Shown here piece after piece: positions 62,867-64,000 of a stretch of 64,000 bases of DNA; within the stretch, counting starts at the first letter, position 1; every line of letters starts with the position of its first letter. This stretch comes from Betaproteobacteria bacterium. Its GTDB lineage: Bacteria; Pseudomonadota; Gammaproteobacteria; Burkholderiales; SG8-39. The notes below the pieces were generated by a model. The model saw only the letters and a program-made list of their open reading frames with translations, was not told the origin of the DNA and did not search any database. Location: assembly GCA_005881575.1 (NCBI GenBank), contig VBCA01000002.1, positions 86,078 to 150,077 on the forward strand, in the 5' to 3' direction. The position numbers and the translations under genes are program-made.

Positions 62867-63275
62867 AGGTCCATTTCACCCGGTCGAAGCGCTTGCCCTG
62901 TTTGAGCCGGTAGGCCGAGAAGTCGCGCTCGTCCACGGTGAGTACGCGATGCTCCCCGCTCGCGTTGGCGAGCCAGATCAGCGCCGCATCCGCAAGATCG
63001 ATGTCTCGATCGGCGTAGCGCGTGATGATTGCGGCGATTTCCGCATAGGACTCGACGGGGGTCTCGACGACGGCGACGCCGCCGCGCTGGGCCCAGTCCA
63101 GCAGGTCCGCTTTCTCGGCGCCGGACAGGAAGAAGCAGGTTTCCACGATCACCGGCGCGACCGTGGCAAGCGGATGGCGGTGCTTGCGGAGGTACGAGCG
63201 TGCGGAAGGGGCGAGCCGGTCTGCGGGATGAAACAGCGCGACGAGAAATCCCGTGTCCGCGAGAATCCGCGTCAC
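62865..63275 (-). CDS. PIN-domain toxin, VapC-like (right arm copy)
   Basis: 136 residues from GTG at 63275, intact and with all PIN acidic residues. About 95% identical by eye to the left copy; changes include SYLRKHRH for SYLSKHRH, YAEIAAIITRY for YRDIAAIIKRY and LIWLANASGE for LIRLANAGGE. GTGA overlap with the antitoxin is kept. Confidence 0.87.
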   Translation of the reverse strand: MTRILADTGFLVALFHPADRLAPSARSYLRKHRHPLATVAPVIVETCFFLSGAEKADLLDWAQRGGVAVVETPVESYAEIAAIITRYADRDIDLADAALIWLANASGEHRVLTVDERDFSAYRLKQGKRFDRVKWT

Positions 63276-63526
63276 TTCGCCTTGCCCCGGAAGCGCTCGC
63301 GCAGCAGGCGCTTGCTGTGGCGCGCGAGGTCCTCGGTCGGCTTGACGCGCTCGTGCCGCGCGAAAATGTCGGCGCCGAGCTCCCACGGCGAGGGTTTCTC
63401 CGCGCCGGTTTCGAGCAGGCGATCGAGCGCCTGCTTCACCGCCTCGCTCCGGGTGACTCTGTGCGAGACGCAGTATTCGGCAAGCTTCTGTTCGACGCGC
63501 GGCGGCAGGCGGACGGAGATGGGCAT
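63272..63526 (-). CDS. Ribbon-helix-helix antitoxin (right arm copy)
   Basis: 84 residues, differing from the left copy by one residue (HRVTRS for HKVTRS). The near identity of the antitoxins implies that each could bind either toxin. Confidence 0.88.
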   Translation of the reverse strand: MPISVRLPPRVEQKLAEYCVSHRVTRSEAVKQALDRLLETGAEKPSPWELGADIFARHERVKPTEDLARHSKRLLRERFRGKAK

Positions 63527-63594
63527 GGCGGCATGTACGACAAAGTGTCAAGGATTGTATTACAGCCCACGGCCCGGCGCCAATGCGCCGGTTT

Positions 63595-64000
63595 TCATCC
63601 GCCCGGGGCCGCGTCGCTCGCGGCCGGCGCCTTTGCCTGAAGCAGTCCCAGGCTCTGGAAGCGCAGGGTCAGCTCGCGGCAGGCCCAGGCGTCCGTTGCG
63701 GCGTAGGCGATCTGCGCGGCTGAGAGTTGCGGCGTGGCCCAGTTCGAGGTCTTGGTGCTTTTGGGGATGCGGAATCCGAGGAGCATGCCGGCGAGGTTGC
63801 GCACTCCGGTCTGGCCGAAACCCGAGCGGCGCGCGACCAGCCCCAGGTCGAGCATGTTCTTCTCCTCGAAGGCGAACACTGCTTTCAGCGCGCGCAGGTC
63901 GTCCTTCAAGGAGATGCCGGCCTTGACGGTGCGGGCTCCGGAGAGAAGCTCCGCGAGCAGCGGGTAAACCTCGCTGCGGCGCAGCTGGAAGAGGTAGACC
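63595..64000 (-). CDS. 3'-5' exonuclease, ribonuclease D-like (right arm copy, cut by window edge)
   Basis: The frame is open to the last base; the C-terminal about 134 codons are seen. Same family as at 60131, with SKNSTKTSNWATPQ-type changes (IPKSTKTSNWATPQ for IPKGTKTSNWAAPQ) and FQSLGLLQAK for FASLGLLRAK. The track start (63909) is internal. The 5' part lies beyond the window. Confidence 0.85.
   Translation of the reverse strand, partial: VYLFQLRRSEVYPLLAELLSGARTVKAGISLKDDLRALKAVFAFEEKNMLDLGLVARRSGFGQTGVRNLAGMLLGFRIPKSTKTSNWATPQLSAAQIAYAATDAWACRELTLRFQSLGLLQAKAPAASDAAPGG

Noticed and set aside
60376-64000. Inverted repeat as a fold-back assembly artefact
   Set aside because: The arms differ at many bases and in repeat length, which a simple fold-back would not produce; misjoining at the hinge remains possible and is noted in the finding.

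Overview
The window is about 64 kb of GC-rich (roughly two-thirds G+C by eye), densely coded DNA that reads as a chromosomal segment of a free-living betaproteobacterium. Grounds for this: a high-affinity Liv-type ABC operon with 4-nt overlaps, several TctC-type periplasmic binding proteins, family III CoA-transferases, a proteobacterial gshA, cytochrome c4, a DUF1614-gshA pair and many GTG starts. No rRNA, tRNA, prophage, transposase or CRISPR array was seen. The left edge cuts an RND pump gene and the right edge cuts an exonuclease gene.

Layout. 0-9.7 kb: housekeeping genes (RND pump tail, ECF sigma/anti-sigma pair, cytochrome c4, engB, hemB, dsbD, cutA, an NAD-dependent epimerase, a ferredoxin-reductase). 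9.7-14.5 kb: the livJ-H-M-G-F amino-acid ABC operon. 14.5-24.7 kb: small cytochrome c, DUF255 thioredoxin-like protein, FecR-domain protein, ilvD, lgt, a TauE permease, a YdiJ-like FAD/Fe-S oxidoreductase and a FrnE-like DsbA protein. 24.8-41.9 kb: a carboxylate/CoA-ester catabolic region with an aminotransferase, the tripartite TctCBA transporter, enoyl-CoA hydratase, a Tat-exported ThDP enzyme coupled to a cytochrome c, two CaiB-type CoA-transferases, an acyl-CoA dehydrogenase, an orphan TctC and a DctPQM TRAP transporter. 42-47 kb: a membrane protein with an apparently exported methyltransferase, a second TauE, glpD and an MFS pump. 47-51 kb: a two-component system that resembles the regulators of proteobacterial dedicated sortase systems, next to two very short membrane-protein genes that look like leftovers of the sortase target and the sortase itself. 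51-59 kb: cytochrome c, orphan TctC, gshA, FKBP, PIN-domain genes, a cysteine-less glutaredoxin-like protein and pyrE. 59-64 kb: toxin-antitoxin-like modules and a diverged inverted duplication of at least 1.5 kb per arm around a 5'-truncated HNH endonuclease.

Structure beyond genes. Two families of dispersed intergenic palindromic repeats occupy the right third of the window. Three unrelated solute-binding-protein genes (livJ, tctC, dctP) are each followed by a strong hairpin placed before the membrane-subunit genes. A 14-bp tandem repeat contains the start codon of the histidine kinase. The best candidates for something unusual are the shrunken sortase locus, the Tat-exported ThDP enzyme/cytochrome c pair, and the inverted duplication. 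All family assignments come from reading motifs; no database search was run.
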